From NCBI GenBank assembly GCA_036897095.1, contig JAYMSP010001288.1, positions 1 through 33,854 on the forward strand: a stretch of 33,854 nucleotides of DNA. Reading direction: 5' to 3'. Origin of the DNA: Plantago elongata. Taxonomy: Eukaryota; Streptophyta; Magnoliopsida; Lamiales; Plantaginaceae. The notes below the pieces were generated by a model. That model searched no databases and was not told the origin of the DNA. It saw only the letters and a list, made by a program, of their open reading frames with translations. Below are positions 32,634 to 33,854 of the stretch, in pieces. Position 1 is the stretch's first letter. Each line of letters opens with the position of its first letter. The translations under genes and the position numbers were made by a program.

Positions 32634-33289
32634 ATCTGAAGAGGTAGGTGTAGGGTAGGTGGAACGATGTTGCTCATTTTTTCAAGAAAAAGTAAATTAT
32701 TTTTTTCTTGGAAATAATAAACAGAAAATTTTGAAGTTCAGTGAATAGGTAGAAGGAGGATATATGTATATATTTAGAATGCAATTTAGAGAAAAATACA
32801 ACCTTGATTTCATTTTCTCCAGAATACTCAGTATACTACTGAGGAACCTGAAGTTTGATTCATAAAAAAGATGATATGAAAATGGTTGAGGAATAAATAA
32901 AAATTATTTATTTGTTTGTTTAGAAATATCCATAGTAGATATATAGTGACTACGATCGCCAAGTTGGTTGCCGACTAGTCGTCTTACAATCTAGTGGTTG
33001 TACAATTTTCAAAAAAGAAAAAAGAAAACTATAAAATGGAATATCTATTTCGAAATGATCAATAAAGTAGTTATGCCGATCGACGCCTGACCGATTCGAC
33101 CGATATTATTTATTTATATGTTTAGACGTATAGTGGCCATGATCGCGAATTTAGTTGCCGGCTCGTTGCTTTTTTCAACCATGTGGTTGTATAATTTATA
33201 AGTTTACACTAATGTTGAATGATAAGTCCTAATTATGGTCAAGGAAATATGTGCATGCAGGATGATAAGAAAATTGGTTTGAGTAAATA

Positions 33290-33490
33290 TCAAATGATGT
33301 AGAAGAAGGTGATGGAGATGATTGATAAGACGGCTATAGGAGCCAACTTAAAGTTGCACTTTTCCGGGGCCTGGATGCCGAAAAAGAATCCTCCGATCAC
33401 CACGTTCATGGCGAAAGAGTAGTAGAAATTTTGAGCCAAGTTTAACAACTCGACCCGTTCTATTACGTATGGCTGCTCAATAGCAGCCAT
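33290..33490 (-). CDS. Hypothetical small membrane protein, intact copy
   Basis: An open 66-codon frame on the minus strand, starting MAAIEQPYVIERVELLNLAQ. It has two hydrophobic segments (about residues 19-41 with NVVIGGFFFG, and 49-65 with LAPIAVLSIISITFFYI) separated by QAPEKCNFK. A stop lies in frame a short way upstream of the ATG, so no long 5' extension exists without splicing. The neighbouring duplicate has the same frame up to a frameshift. I do not recognise the family. It could be one exon of a larger gene, a recent small gene, or part of a repeat. Confidence 0.4.
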   Translation of the reverse strand: MAAIEQPYVIERVELLNLAQNFYYSFAMNVVIGGFFFGIQAPEKCNFKLAPIAVLSIISITFFYII

Positions 33491-33535
33491 ATCAGAGGTA
33501 GGTGTAGGGTAGGTGGAACGATGTTGCTCATTTTT

Positions 33536-33793
33536 TCAAAAAAAAGTAAAAGATTTTTTTTCTTGGAAGGAATAAGCAGAAAATTTTGAAGTTCCGTGAA
33601 TAGGTAGAAGGAGTATATATGTAGACTGTATATTCATGTCCTTGAACATCACAGAACACCCACATGAATAACAAGATCCGCATTGACTTTTGACTCTCAC
33701 GCGTTCTATTAGTTCTCTTATGCTGGCACAATTTTTGGGCTGAAACATTCTGAGTTCAAGAATTGAGCTCCCCAAATCAATACTCAGCTTCAA
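33536..33793 (-). other. Unassigned minus-strand ORF at window edge
   Basis: An 85-codon frame whose middle reads IRELIERVRVKSQCGSCYSC. The VKSQCGSCYS part resembles the active-site segment of papain-like cysteine proteases (VKNQGQCGSCWAF), but the Trp is Tyr, a Gly is missing and nothing else of the family is visible. It may be a decayed fragment or coincidence. Its 5' side runs toward the window end, so a longer exon outside cannot be excluded. Confidence 0.2.
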
Positions 33794-33854
33794 GTGCCAA
33801 TGCTTCTGTTCAATAGCACCCGATTGTTCCTACAAATATAGAAACGAAAAACGA

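Larger units (their letters stand above)
32110..33625. repeat. Tandem duplication, 866-bp period
   Basis: The block starting agtcgtcttacaatctagtg at 32111 recurs at 32977. The two copies (about 32110-32765 and 32976-33625) stay collinear through aatgatgaataaagtag, ccgatcgacgcctgaccga, the small minus-strand ORF and gaataggtagaaggag. A further partial copy of the phrase tatagtga(c/t)...gatcgcc(a)a lies at 32940-32972, just before copy 2. Copies differ by substitutions and small indels. Confidence 0.9.

Overview
This is nuclear DNA of a flowering plant, almost certainly a eudicot. The evidence is GT-AG introns, AT-rich intergenic DNA, plant-type MITEs, and four genes with clear land-plant relatives. 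The style of the proteins and of the MITEs would fit an asterid, perhaps Lamiales, but that is only an impression. I see no bacterial operon, CRISPR array, rRNA or tRNA gene.

Layout. 1-1071: repeats, including a Stowaway-like MITE and a palindromic repeat mosaic. 1072-2635 (-): a two-exon gene for a secreted LRR protein (486 aa) of the Arabidopsis At1g33590 / polygalacturonase-inhibitor-like type. 2636-6485: AT-rich DNA with a 63-bp tandem array, a decayed pogo/Tigger-like transposon and a small Tourist-like MITE. 6486-6953: a 236-bp tandem duplication just upstream of the next gene. 7066-16367 (+): a 14-exon SCYL2 gene (907 aa), a pseudokinase/HEAT protein of clathrin-mediated trafficking; its introns hold a MITE, twin poly-T tracts and a probable retro-insertion. 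17695-19208 (-) and 22325-24153 (-): two head-to-tail GH5 endo-beta-mannanase paralogues (412 and 461 aa). The second has one more intron and a histidine-rich C-terminal tail. A SINE-like element and a broken RNase H gene lie between them. 24154-33854: about 9.7 kb with no confident conserved gene. It holds degenerate repeats, a 120-bp tandem array next to a spliceable 5' gene fragment, a GC-rich minisatellite, a 36-bp retroposed SINE tail with perfect target-site duplication, and an 866-bp tandem duplication carrying a small membrane-protein ORF (one copy open, one frameshifted).

The genes do not form a pathway. The LRR protein and the mannanases are predicted to be secreted to the cell wall/apoplast, and SCYL2 acts in post-Golgi/endocytic trafficking; their adjacency is probably incidental. 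I found no convincing new multi-gene system. The most unusual items are the His-rich mannanase tail, the duplicated SCYL2 upstream region, the tiny SINE-tail insertion and the duplicated small-ORF locus at the right edge.
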